A stretch of 64,000 bases of DNA. Source: Mytilus trossulus. Taxonomy: Eukaryota > Mollusca > Bivalvia > Mytilida > Mytilidae. The DNA lies in the NCBI RefSeq assembly GCF_036588685.1, contig NC_086382.1, positions 77,101,999 through 77,165,998 of the forward strand, written 5' to 3'. Below the pieces are notes generated by a model, which was not told the origin of the DNA, searched no databases, and saw only the letters and a program-made list of their open reading frames with translations. The translations under genes and the position numbers were made by a program. Shown piece by piece: positions 27,440 through 38,025 of the stretch (positions within the stretch are counted from its first letter, which is position 1; the number at the start of each line of letters is the position of its first letter).

Positions 27440-27960
27440 GATGCTGCAAAAAGATACTGTCCCTGACAACCAGTCAGATGGTGATGTCCCTGGCAGCCAG
27501 ACAGATGGTGATGTCCCTGTCAGCCTGGAAGATGGTGATGTACATATCAGTCAATCAGTTAGTTGGTGATGTTCCTGTCAGTCAGTCAGTCTGTGATGTT
27601 CTTGTAAGCCAGTCAGAGGGTAATATCCCTGTCAGCCAACAGATGGTGATGTCCTAGTCAACCTGGCAGATGGTGATGTTCATATTAGTCAGTCAGTTGG
27701 TGATGTTCCTGCCAGTCAGTCATATGGTGATGTTCCTGTCAGCCAATCAGATGGTGATGTCCCTGTCAGCCAGTCAGATGGTGATGTCCCTGTCAGCCAG
27801 TCAGATGGTGATATCCCTTTCAGACTGTCAGATGGTGATAACCCTATCAGCCTGGCAGATTATGATGTCTGTGTAAGCCAGTCTGATAAGGTCCCTATTA
27901 GTGAGTCAGGTGGTGACGGTCCTTTCAGCCAGTCAGATAGTAGTGTTTTTCTGTGTCAGA
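27440..27960. repeat. 27-bp minisatellite, decayed, 9-residue in-frame unit
   Basis: About 18 imperfect units of TCAGATGGTGATGTCCCTGT plus CAGCCAG. The unit is 27 bp and, in one frame, would encode SDGDVPVSQ repeatedly. Stops and indels interrupt it, so no present-day gene is claimed. It lies inside the inverted-repeat-bounded block in intron 1. Confidence 0.75.
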
Positions 27961-28244
27961 AAACCAGATGATGGTGACTGTGCATGCAGACATACTAGTG
28001 ATCTCCAATTTAACTATTCTACAGCAGTGTGGAAGATAGTTATTTCAAAATCTTGTTTATTTATCCCTTTTCAATCACCAGTCAACACATGTATCATGTG
28101 TATTTACTGATGCTCATTATAGAAATCATGAGGAATTCAATTTGTAACATTTTTTTTAAATTGTTATGCCAATAATTGACATTCCAGAAGACCTTTTGCA
28201 TTATAAGAGGTTCAGGCTCCTTCTGATTTCAAAATAATAATAAT

Positions 28245-28345
28245 AAACTCATCATGGATACCAGAATTGAAATTTTGTAGGCCAGAAACGCTTTTCGTTT
28301 ACAAAAGACTCTTCAGTGACGCCAATGAAACAAAAAAGTAAAAGA
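28245..28345. repeat. Fragment of the GACGCTC/GATGAGTTTATT dispersed element
   Basis: Contains AATAAACTCATCATGGATAC, then a diverged AAACGCTTTTCGTTTACAAA segment and GACTCTTCAGTGACGCC. It matches, in inverse, the terminal repeat of the element precisely delimited at 58208-58660. Confidence 0.7.
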
Positions 28346-29943
28346 AGGCCAAATAAAGTTGAAAACAGGACTATGGTCTAGTGGGTGTTGGTTTTCTCTT
28401 CTGAATTGTTTTACACTGGTCATTATGGGGCCCTTTAAATTGTGGCTTCCTGTAGTTTAGGTAACAAGTTTTCAAGATGAAATGGCATTGAAAAATAGAA
28501 ACAAGATATTTGAGAGTTTCTATATTATTGTAAATTTTATAATCTATGCATGGATTTTGGTTCTGTTTGAGGGTAGATTAATTGTTGTTTTGTTTTTTTC
28601 TTTTTTCAGATAGAAAGTTGAAGATGTTGGAGACAGAAAACAAGAAACAAGAAACTTGTTTTGAATGTTTGAAATAAAATTATTGTTTAAACCTTAAAAA
28701 GTTATCATAAATGTAAGATTAACCAGCAGAAATAAAACGAGATATGGGGTAATATGTCTATCAGACAACAACCTCAAAGATGAAACCCAAATTGTTCTTT
28801 ATAGAAGTTATGTAAACGATTGAAAATAAGATTCTCAATAAATGCAGCTGTATCAACCTCTTGTAGATTTGTCCATGTTTTGTCTTGGTTTTTCATACTA
28901 TTAGTTTTAAGTGTAACTGTGTCACATGAATGAGGGATACATGTAATCATTTTGTACCCTTACTTTGTCAGTATTAGTTATTGAGTGAGAAACTTGTGGA
29001 TGCTGATGGTTGTGTGGTTGTCTTCTTATCAATCTCATCCCTGTGCATAAAAAAACCGGTTGCTTACTTACTGATATAAAAATGTTTCATGTTGTGGAAA
29101 TTTTGGATGACTCCTTCATCAATTGATCTATCTTTGGTCTTAATTTTATTTTTCTGGTTATTTTGACATTTGAATATCTTTTAATTTAGCCTTCCATAGT
29201 GTACCACCATGAACAAGCATAACTTCTGGTATAGTTAAAAAATATGTCTGCTGTCTGAAATTTAGGTGAATGGTTTTGGTATTAACCACAATTTAAAGAA
29301 TATCATATATGAGAAATGTGGCAGTATTATTGTTTAATTTACATTCAGATGGTTGTTTGGAGGCTTTTTATATCTTTTAAGGTCAATTCTGGCATGGTTC
29401 ATTATTCATATTTTTTGTGTCCACGTTACATGCAACATTTAAGTCACTATTTTATGACAGAAATGAGATAATTGCAAAAATATTAATACAATTTTTTAAT
29501 GTGAGGGTAACACAATGAAAAAGAGCCTTTACATGTTCAGAAAGAAAATGATTCTTAGTGTATTTTTTCTCTTAAACATTGCATGTAACATTGACAGAAA
29601 AGTAGAAGAAACTTGTTTTCACAAAATTTCTGAAAGAAATGAAAATATACATTTTAGAGTTTTGATGATAGACAATGTTTTGTGATCAATATATATGATA
29701 TTGAATGTTGAATAAGTTAAGGAATCATTAATCTCAATTTGGAAAAAGTGTCCATGTTACATGCTCCAAATTCATTATTTGCTTTGGTTCCAAACTGACG
29801 CAAGTTTAAAAATGATTTTTTTGGTTACAAATAGAAGGACACCATTTGTAGCAATAATTTGTAAAAAATTTAGAAGCTTATAATGATTTTTATTTTTTTC
29901 TTACAATGTCACACTAAAGGAGCATTAGCGAATTCCTGCCCAT

Positions 29944-30918
29944 ATGTTTATATCATGGACACCACCGTCTGTGAAACAATGGCGGGTAATCATTAACTAT
30001 TGGAATCGGTTACGATATATGGATGAAAATAGAATAAATAAGAAAACAGACAATTGGGCAGAGCAGAATTTCAGGCGTCATCGAGTGTGCAAAAACTCAA
30101 ACTTTAGAATTTTTAGTCTATTCGAATCATGTGGTATAGCGAACTGGTTTAATGACACTGATATTGATAAGCAGCAAGTTAACAATGCTATACACGTAAA
30201 ACTTATGTCTGACTTTAAACAGAAATGGAATGAAGATCTGCATAAAGACACTACTAGACGAAATGGACCAGGAGGTAACAAACTACGTACATATAGAAAA
30301 TTTAAACAGGATGTATACAGAACTTTACCTAGATAAGCTGATTATACCTTCACACAGAAGAGCCTACTCTCAGTTTCGCTGTGGTGTTGCCCATATACGT
30401 GTGGAGACAGGACGCTATGAGAGTCTTCCAGTAGATCAAAGAACTTGTTTTGTTTGTGACAATAAAATTGAAAATGAGGAGCATGTATTGACTGAATGTC
30501 CGTTATACGACGATCTAAGAGACGAACTGTATACATGGTATAAGATTTAAAACTTTGAATACGAAAATTTTTGTCTATTGCCGAATTTTTTGAAACTTTC
30601 ATTTATTTTAGCGAGTGATAATACTAATGTGATACAAAAAAGTGCCAAAACCTGCAAGCTTATTTTAGACCGTAGAAGACGTTTTATATACCGATAATTG
30701 ATGTAAATATGTTTTATCATTTAACTTTTTTTTTATAATTGCTTTTTGAAAATTTGTAAATACTAGTTCCTTTTAATCCGTCTCTCATAATTCTTTTAGA
30801 ATGGCATTAATACATTTAATAATTTTAAAAAGGTTTACTTTTATAATGTGAAATGTTTATACTGTATTATTGATGGTGAGAGGTTAATAAAATATTATTG
30901 TATTATTGTATTGTATCA
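29944..30918 (+). pseudogene. LINE ORF2 C-terminal remnant, frameshifted
   Basis: Plus-strand translation from 29944 gives a region downstream of the reverse transcriptase of a non-LTR retrotransposon (WRVIINYWNRLRYMDENR...). Near 30310 the frame shifts by one, and it then continues as FRCGVAHIRVETGRYE and a CCHC-type finger (CFVCDNKIENEEHVLTEC). An in-frame TAA follows at 30548, then more LINE-like residues (KSAKTCKLILDRRRRF) to a stop at 30695-30697. The 3' tail is a short TATTG-type repeat near 30895-30918. It is 5' truncated and dead. The region 42640-41985 on the other strand is a relative. Confidence 0.85.
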
Positions 30919-30925
30919 TAGATGT

Positions 30926-31153
30926 GGGAGTGCATTATACATGTATTTGTCAGGAGTGGGAGTGCATTATACATGTATATGTCAGGAGTGGGAGTGCATT
31001 ATACATGTATATGTCAGGAGTGGGAGTGCATTATACATGTATATGTCAGGAGTGGGAGTGCATTATACATGTATATGTCAGGAGTGGGAGTGCATTATAC
31101 ATGTATATGTCAGGAGTGGGAGTGCATTATACATGTATATGTCAGGAGTGGGA
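30926..31153. repeat. 32-bp minisatellite, about 7 copies
   Basis: Seven nearly perfect units of 32 bp (GGGAGTGCATTATACATGTA then TATGTCAGGAGT). The three overlapping open frames across it are repeat artefacts. Confidence 0.95.
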
Positions 31154-31482
31154 CGCTTTTTTTAAGGCATTTCCTGTCAATTCATAATTTCACAAGTTTC
31201 TTTGTGTTAAAAATGTTAAAACCAAGTTATAATCCTATCATTTACCTCTTGAATGTGTTATTTATCATGATTGTTTTTGCACAATAAGTTTTAACTAGCC
31301 TTTTTTTCTATTTTTGGTGCACAGTAATGCAAATTTATCAAAGGAAATAAGTGTGTACAACTATAATATCATATTGGAAAGTTAGGAAATGAATTTTGTA
31401 CAAAATAGAATAATCATTTTGATATAAAATGGTACATTGAGTATTTAAAGAAGTTTCATAATCCTTGTTTTATTTGTCCTAC

Positions 31483-31996
31483 CTTTAAGCAGTTTCTTGT
31501 GATGTCTTTCTGTACCAAGTTTAAGAACAGTACCACCAAACAAATTAAACTGAACTGTCATCTTAGTTGCCATAGCTGCGTCAATGATGGCTGCTAACTC
31601 ATGGGCAGCAAATATTCGTAATGGATTGTCATTGAAATCAAGGACTGATAAAAAACCTGCATCACATATACGTTTAAGTCTCTGTAAAGCTACTTCTCTT
31701 TCCTCAGCTAAGGAAATGTTGTACTTTGGTATCATAATGGGATCACTAACAAACTGGCGGAATTGTTTACGCATTTCATGGTTATCGTGATCAAGTAGTT
31801 CCGTCATTTTGTCGAGATTGAAAGCAGGTGCTGGCCATGACTTACGAAGCTCATTTGGCTGTACAGCAATCATTCTTTTCTGTACATTACACGATTGAGG
31901 AATGCTTATTTTGTTCTGGAAAACAGAAGGCTGACCTCTGGTTGATAACTGTCGCATGGCTGAGGCAAGACTTCGTAATTGCCTAGATCTCAACAT
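31483..31996 (-). CDS. ACOX: Acyl-CoA oxidase (ACX3-like), first coding exon
   Basis: Encodes residues 1-171 of the 655-residue enzyme. The ATG at 31996 has a good context (ATCACCATGT). It lies 16 nt inside an exon whose acceptor (TTGTATTTCAG) ends at 32013, so there is a 5' UTR intron and the upstream ATG at 32023 is intronic. The N-terminus MLRSRQLRSLASAMRQLSTR is basic and lacks acidic residues, resembling a mitochondrial presequence. It also loosely resembles a PTS2 but does not fit the strict pattern. Further on come the family-typical EEREVALQRLKRICDAG, the helical AAHELAAIIDAAMATKM region and GGTVLKLGTERHHKKLLKG. The three exons total 1,968 nt, exactly 656 codons. The first non-coding exon and promoter were not located. 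Confidence 0.92.
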
Positions 31997-32012
31997 GGTG
32001 ATGATTTTCTCT

Positions 32013-32398
32013 CTGAAATACAAATAATTAACTCTCTAGAATCTTGATGTAGATGTAACATGTATTGTGTATAAAATTCCTGTTTTATTTCTATAAAATG
32101 AACAAAGGGAAGTAACCCAATGTTTTCACAGAACTTAGATATCTTTTATACTTTTTTAAAAAATTATCTACATTGTAGGTTTTGGATTTGATATTTAAAT
32201 TTGATACCTTGTACTTTAATTAGATTACCATTACATGCATTATTGTGCATTGTTTACTTATTAATTTGTTATCACTATTCATTTAAATTGTTATCTTATT
32301 AAATTATGAAAACCTTTCTAGCTATTCCTACATGTCCTATGAGAACATTAAGTCTAGTGATAGACTGACTACTGTCGATGCTGTCCCTTGGTTCCAGT
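32013..32398. other. Upstream (5') flank of acyl-CoA oxidase, within its 5' UTR intron
   Basis: AT-rich non-coding sequence upstream of the first coding exon. The splice acceptor bordering it implies that a non-coding first exon lies at higher coordinates, but none could be identified. No promoter element is claimed. Confidence 0.4.
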
Positions 32399-32996
32399 TG
32401 TTATGATATTGTAATTATTATGTTTATTTATGTTGGCCTAATTTGTGTTGTATGGCCTGATAGTTGTTTACCAAATAATCTTATAACTGTGCAGTTTAGG
32501 AATCACTGGAACAATCACAGAATGATTGGAACTTTCTAGAATGATCCTTATAAAAGATGTGTAATTTAAACTTCTACGTTATTCCAGAAACTTCCGTTGT
32601 AACTTTCCAGGATTTTCCACAATGTTCCATTAAAGAGTGTTCTAGAATTTTCCATGACAACACTATATATACAGACACTAAAGTTAAACTCTCATAATTA
32701 AACTTGGACATAGACTTTGATAGAAATTAGTATTCACAGCATTTGGATTGACACTTTTATTCTACAAACAACATCATACTGGATTGTGACCTTAGTAGTG
32801 AACATAATATTCAGATTGGATTCCGAAAGATTTCCGGATACAGATAAAAGAGTGGACTCATATTTTGACAGTTAAGTTAACAGTTATATTTGTAAAATAC
32901 TTCTTGTAAACTTTTGTATAATAAATATTGTTAAATTTTACTATTGATTTGTGTCTTTTGTTGGCTACAATTTAAAGGCGATTTCTGGCCGTAACA
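32399..32996 (+). mobile_element. Solo LTR (598 bp) with 4-bp target duplication
   Basis: Begins TGTTATGATATTG and ends GGCCGTAACA, so it has the TG...CA termini with TGTTA/TAACA inverse ends. CAGT directly precedes (32395-32398) and directly follows (32997-33000). It contains a TATA-like CTATATATACAG near 32664 and AATAAA near 32920, in the order expected for a plus-oriented LTR. No internal retroelement sequence is attached, so it is a product of LTR-LTR recombination. Confidence 0.8.
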
Positions 32997-33000
32997 CAGT

Positions 33001-33856
33001 ACATAAGAGTTAGCTTTCCCTTATCTTACAGTGTTCTGGACCTTAATCACCATGTATCACCATACAGCGGATATAGGTACTAACCAAGTGAGCATGATCG
33101 ATTTTGAACTGACACAGTAACGAAAATCTTTGTTTTGTTTTATCAACATTCGGTGAACATTTCTCAACATCTAAAATTCCTGTTCCAAAATAATTTTCGC
33201 ATTGATTTTTTCCTATTCACATGATTTATAAGACAACTTTTATATTCTAATCAGAACAATTAACTTGTAAATGCGCAAATAGTTGTGAATGTCAACACTA
33301 ACTTTCAATTTCAATACAATGGTCGAGACATTTACATGTTGTACCTGAAAGAAAGCTAATAATTTTATTTACTTGTATAGGTAAAAAAAAATTGGCTCAG
33401 TTATTTCCCTTAGGCATTCAGATTTTTTTTACTTGTATTTATAAGTAAAAAAAATCATCCTTTCTTCTTTTCTTAAATTCTTAAGATTTCTTTGCTCTAA
33501 AAGAATTTTAAACTGTGTACCCTTTACAGATGTCTTAACTTATCATTTAAGTGTAATTTCATGAACAATGAAAATCCCATTTGTCTGTTATCTTCATAAC
33601 ACTGCTAATTTACAAGCCCCGATGAAGCAATTTTTGAAGGCCCTGTGCAAATATACAAGATCTTTGCTCAATCAGTTTCTTTGATGAATTAATGCATATG
33701 AGATTAAACATTGAACATTAAAGAACAAATTTGAGCAAACCTGGGAAAAATCATTAAAGGCATGATTTTACATCTCAAACTTGAGGATTTTTGTGAGATT
33801 GTAAGAAAAATTTATTTATACAAGTAATTTTTTTAGAAAATGAAGGGGAGATTATT
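33001..33856. other. No gene seen
   Basis: AT-rich sequence without a supportable open frame or a clear repeat. It may hold the non-coding first exon of the acyl-CoA oxidase gene on the minus strand, but nothing marks it. Confidence 0.4.
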
Positions 33857-33962
33857 CAAAAATTATTTATATTATATAAATAATTTTTGAAAAAAAAATA
33901 TACACATATTTACTAAATATATAATAATTATATATTTAGTAAATATGTGTATATTTTTTTTT
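33857..33962. repeat. Two adjoining perfect palindromes
   Basis: 33857-33889 is a 33-nt palindrome with one central base (arms CAAAAATTATTTATAT and its complement). It is followed directly by 33890-33962, with 35-bp perfect arms around a 3-nt loop (left arm 33890-33924, right arm 33928-33962). No element was recognised. Confidence 0.9.
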
Positions 33963-35359
33963 ACTTCTTCAAGTAAATAAAATACACTTGTACAAGTAGT
34001 ACCCTTGACTGTCTGTAGCAGGAAGTGTCCCTAGCCTGAATCAATATTTACTTGCCTGGAGCATTAGACTAGTGGCTAACGGTGCAGAATGCTGTGATTA
34101 CACATTCCTTGAAAATTTTAAGGGTAATAAACGAGTATGAAAATTTTGTTTAAGTGTATTGTGTACAGCAACTTAACTTTGCACTGTACTGAAGGATTAA
34201 TGTGGCCAGCTAAACACTGTACACAAGGGTTTTTTTTCAGAATAAAATATTAAAAAAAACATATGCATGAAAGATTTCAACGCTAATTATTGATACAACT
34301 ATACTAAAGTTATTACACACTCACAGTGGCCTTCTATCAGAAAAAGAGTTTTAATGAATATAGAATTATATCAGATGAGATGAATGCCAACTTCTTTGAC
34401 AAGTATAATGCACATGTTTTTAGTAATTATTCTTGTTTTGGGAAAATAATGAGACATGTCTAATCATCAACCTACGACCACATCATTTTTTAAAACAACA
34501 ATTATGTTAAGATTGGGGTTTGCAGTTTCAGCAGTCTTAGGGTTTTACAAATAATAAGGACTATATCTGTCCAATACCCCGTTCCAGGATACTGTTTGTT
34601 AAATCTGTCGTGTGACTGTATCACCACTTGACCAAATGTAGGCATTGTCACTTCCAACACAGGCGTCTCAGAAGAAGAAAAAAATAGCCTTGCCAGAGGT
34701 CATAACTATTTGGACTAATTTTTGGTGACCAATAGTTTGCATATAACAGTTAATTTCAAAAAATTATCTAATCTATCTCAAACAGTGAAACATGGCAATC
34801 CAACAACTGTCCAGAGACGCTACACCTGTCTCTGCCTAAAGTTGCAATTAGCCGCACAAAAATTGCAAGCATTGACTTAAAAATAATGCAAATTTCTATA
34901 AAAACAAATTGTTTTCCAACTTGGTCGTGTTACATAAAAATAAACATTTGTTTTTATCAAGTTTAAAACTAGACAAAATTATTCAGTAAATGTCTAAAGA
35001 TCAGAAAAATCTTAATTAAACTTTCAAAATTTGTCTGATATATATATTCTTACCCTTTTTACTATTATAACTAGTTAGTAAATTAGTAGAGACAGCTCAG
35101 TTTTAGTTGGATGAACTTTGATCCCAAAACAGCAGAGGTGTCGCTAAAAACAGTTTGCCGATACGTCTTATTACCACAACCGAAAATTGGGTCCGTATGT
35201 AAACCAACATATTATCATGTAAAAAGTGACCCACAGTGGACAATATTTCATGATGATTTTTTTTTGTCGACGCATATATAAAAATAATGTCCAAGGAGGA
35301 CAAGGGGGATAAAGTTTCACATTTTTTCTATATAGAGCATATGAAAAATTAATAGTTTA
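33963..35359. other. No gene seen
   Basis: AT-rich non-coding sequence. Short open frames show no family resemblance and no splice-bounded pattern. No repeat is obvious within the window. Confidence 0.4.
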
Positions 35360-35363
35360 CAGA

Positions 35364-35725
35364 TTAAAAGCAAAGACAACTAATAATATTAACGGTACCA
35401 ATTTTCTTGCACCAGATGCGCATTTCGACAAAACATGTCTCTTCAGTGATGCTCGCTGCCAAAACATTTGAAATCCAAAGCTTATATAAAAGATGAAGAG
35501 CTATAATCCAAAAGGTCCAAAAAGTATAGCCAAATCCGTGAAAGGAATCAGAGCTTTGCACGAGGGAGATACATTCCTTAATTTATAATAATTTCTATCA
35601 TTTTGTAACAGCAAATTTTAATTACACAAAAAAATCCGTATTTTCATGCCAGTACTTCGTACCGAAGTACTGGCTACTGGGCTGGTGATACCCTCGTGGA
35701 CTAATAGTCCACCAGCAGTATATTA
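35364..35725 (-). repeat. Copy of the GATGAGTTTATT dispersed element with hairpin
   Basis: Relative of the element at 58208-58660 in inverse orientation. It shares the reverse complements of GAGGGTATCACCAGCCCAGTA and the CATCACTGAAGAGACATG-type segment. At 35652-35678 lies a hairpin GCCAGTACTTCG / CGAAGTACTGGC with a 3-nt loop, at the same place as a different-sequence hairpin in the 58208-58660 copy. Confidence 0.7.
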
Positions 35726-35940
35726 TATTCAAATATAAATAGTTGTAGATACAAGATTCAATATTTTATTAAAGCCTCACCACATACAATTACATTTACA
35801 CAATAAAATATTTATACAGGTACATAAAACATATACATGTATAACAACAAACTTTAAATTCACATTGTATGTGCCAATCTTGAAAGATTTACGAGAGACT
35901 GTACACTCAATCTTATTGAAAAAAACAATTAGAAATTGTA

Positions 35941-38020
35941 CACATGTATATATATGTTGTGTACAAGTTATCATTTTGTACAAATTATAATTTGTACAAA
36001 AATATTGTACAAATTATAATTTGTATTTTGACTTTGTACGAATTGTAATTTGTACAAAAAGTGCTTGTACAAATTACAATTTGTACACAATAGGACAAAA
36101 ATTCACTTATAACTCGTACAATATTTTTTCCATATGGATTTTGGCGAAAAAAGCATTGATACACATTATTGAATTGCTACTAAATGACCAGACAGAACAC
36201 CTAAGTTACAAAATTAAAAAGTAGTTCTTTATCATTCGTTTGAGCAGGTGATTTAGTGATTTATAAAATCAGGTATTGCAAACCATCTTTTGGCTCTCAA
36301 ATCGATAACGACCTGTTTTACAGGCATTTTAACTGTTTCATATAGCGAGCGTTGAAGCTTATGAACTGTTGCTGTGAATAAACATGTGTATTTAACTGCT
36401 TTAAAAAAAATTATGCAGACCAGACAGACAGACTTTTATTTTATAAGAAAACTAGTTGGTGTAGTATTATAAAATTATCAGACCCAATGGCATTGAACCA
36501 TCAATCATTTCACAAACAAAAGTGAAGCGGAATAAGTCATGTTAATAAAATCTTGAGATCCTGTAAAGTTTTCAGGATCATCGAAACGCTGTACATTATC
36601 TTTCACTACACAAAATATGAAATTTTACAAATATAATCGGTTGCATAGTTTCTGAATAAAAAAAAATCCTCAAAAATAACCATAAGAACTTATCAAGCAG
36701 TACTATTAAATGATATTTTTTTTTAAAGAAAAAGACGTTTATGTATTAAAAATTTGAAAAAAATCCTATTTGTTTACTTTTTTTTCCTCAAAAATTTCAA
36801 AGATCAACCAGCCTTTTGTAGTTGTGTATAAACGGAGTACTATGTTAATAAGGTTTAGTGTGTGGTCAGTTAATTACAATTCTATCGTGTGAATCATTGC
36901 ATTTTTCATCAAAATTCGTATTTAAAACTGTTGTACAAGTTATAAGTGAATTTAAGACAAATTTTGTACAAATTATAATTTGTACCGGCACGTTTTGTAC
37001 ACATTATAATTTGTACAAAGTCAAAATACAAATTATAATTTGTACAATATTTTTGCGGTCCAACGATTTACAGAAAAGAGCGACGATTTACAGAAAAGAA
37101 CCGAAAAGAACCGGAAAGGACCAAAAAGAACCGAAAAGGACCGAAAAGAACCGAAAAGAGGATACATATATATTTATTAAATAAAGTTAAAACAATGTAT
37201 ATACACACGGATTTTTTTATATTGTTAACAATTCTTGGTAATAATAAAATTGAATGCATAATTCAAAATTTAGATTGTGCATTTAATAGAATATGTGAAT
37301 TTACAAAAAAAAAAAACACAATATAACATGTTTTTTTAGTAAATATTTTTTTAATACAAGTCATGTATGCTTAATTATCATTTATTTTTCATCAAGGATT
37401 TTAATCTTATCATTTAAATATTTGTTTTTATGAATATCAGAAGGTGTCAGCACTAACTACTTATGCTTCTTGTTTTTCTATTTATAGGTAAAATACACTA
37501 ATAAACCTGGAGCACATTAGTCAATGTCAACACTAGTATTAATTGAATTATAGTATATTGCTATTATTTTGTTCCGTGTTTCCTGGAGTATTTTTTTATA
37601 ACTCATATTACATATCAATTGTCTGTGTATTGCATATGTTATTGTTTGTATGCTATATGCCCTCCTAGGGGCCCTTATTTGGTGAATAAAAAAAATCTTT
37701 TCAATTTTTCTTTTCTATACGATAGGCATCCGAACCTACCTGTAGTTTCCACATAAATGTGAGTTAAAATTAGTCCTGTCACAGTATAAGGTTTTCAATG
37801 ATTAAATGCAATTTGCTTATTTCCTTCTATTACAAAAAAAATCGATATTCTTTTCGGTTCTTTTCGGTCCTTTTCGGTTCTTTTTGGTCCTTTTCGGTCC
37901 TTTTCGGTTCTTTTCCGTAAATCGTCGCTCTTTTCTGTAAATCGTCGAACCCATATTTTTGTACAAATTATAATTTGTACAAAATGATAACTTGTACACA
38001 ACATATATATATATATGTAT
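35941..38020. mobile_element. Composite fold-back: two hairpins inside an outer inverted repeat
   Basis: Six blocks are arranged A-B-B'-C-C'-A'. A (35941-36000) pairs with A' (about 37960-38020). B (about 36000-36125) pairs with B' (about 36931-37055). C (about 37056-37165, a 10-11-bp CCGAAAAGAA minisatellite) pairs with C' (about 37845-37950), all near-identical. Many blocks contain the palindrome ACAAATTATAATTTGT flanked by TGT/ACA. The loops 36126-36930 and 37166-37844 carry no recognised gene. It could be two fold-back elements inside a third or one complex element. Its right end abuts the target duplication of the next element. Confidence 0.7.
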
Positions 38021-38025
38021 AATAA

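Larger units (their letters stand above)
24909..29945. mobile_element. 5-kb block bounded by 20-bp perfect inverted repeats
   Basis: ATATGGGCAGGAATTCGCTA at 24909-24928 is matched exactly in inverse at 29926-29945. Between them no long open frame is present. The interior holds a diverged periodic motif (25845-27340 and 29400-29770), a 27-bp minisatellite and one dispersed-repeat copy at 28245-28340. ATAT at the ends is itself palindromic, so a 4-bp ATAT target duplication and a longer terminal repeat cannot be told apart. It is probably a non-autonomous element, but the repeats may also mark something else. Confidence 0.5.
23609..31482 (-). other. Acyl-CoA oxidase intron 1 (7.87 kb)
   Basis: Phase-1 intron with donor AAAG/GTAGGA at 31483/31482 and acceptor ending at 23609. 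Contents from high to low coordinate: a 32-bp minisatellite, a dead LINE 3' end, an inverted-repeat-bounded 5-kb block, an unassigned stretch at 24210-24908 (two GTCAGGAGTGTGACA words, otherwise featureless), and degenerate repeats of about 150 bp at 23640-24210 (ATGAGGTCAAGGTC words) related to 62100-62720. Confidence 0.8.

Noticed and set aside
30848..31287. Three overlapping open frames of 93-121 codons
   Set aside because: All three frames are open because the 32-bp repeat lacks stops; they are repeat artefacts.
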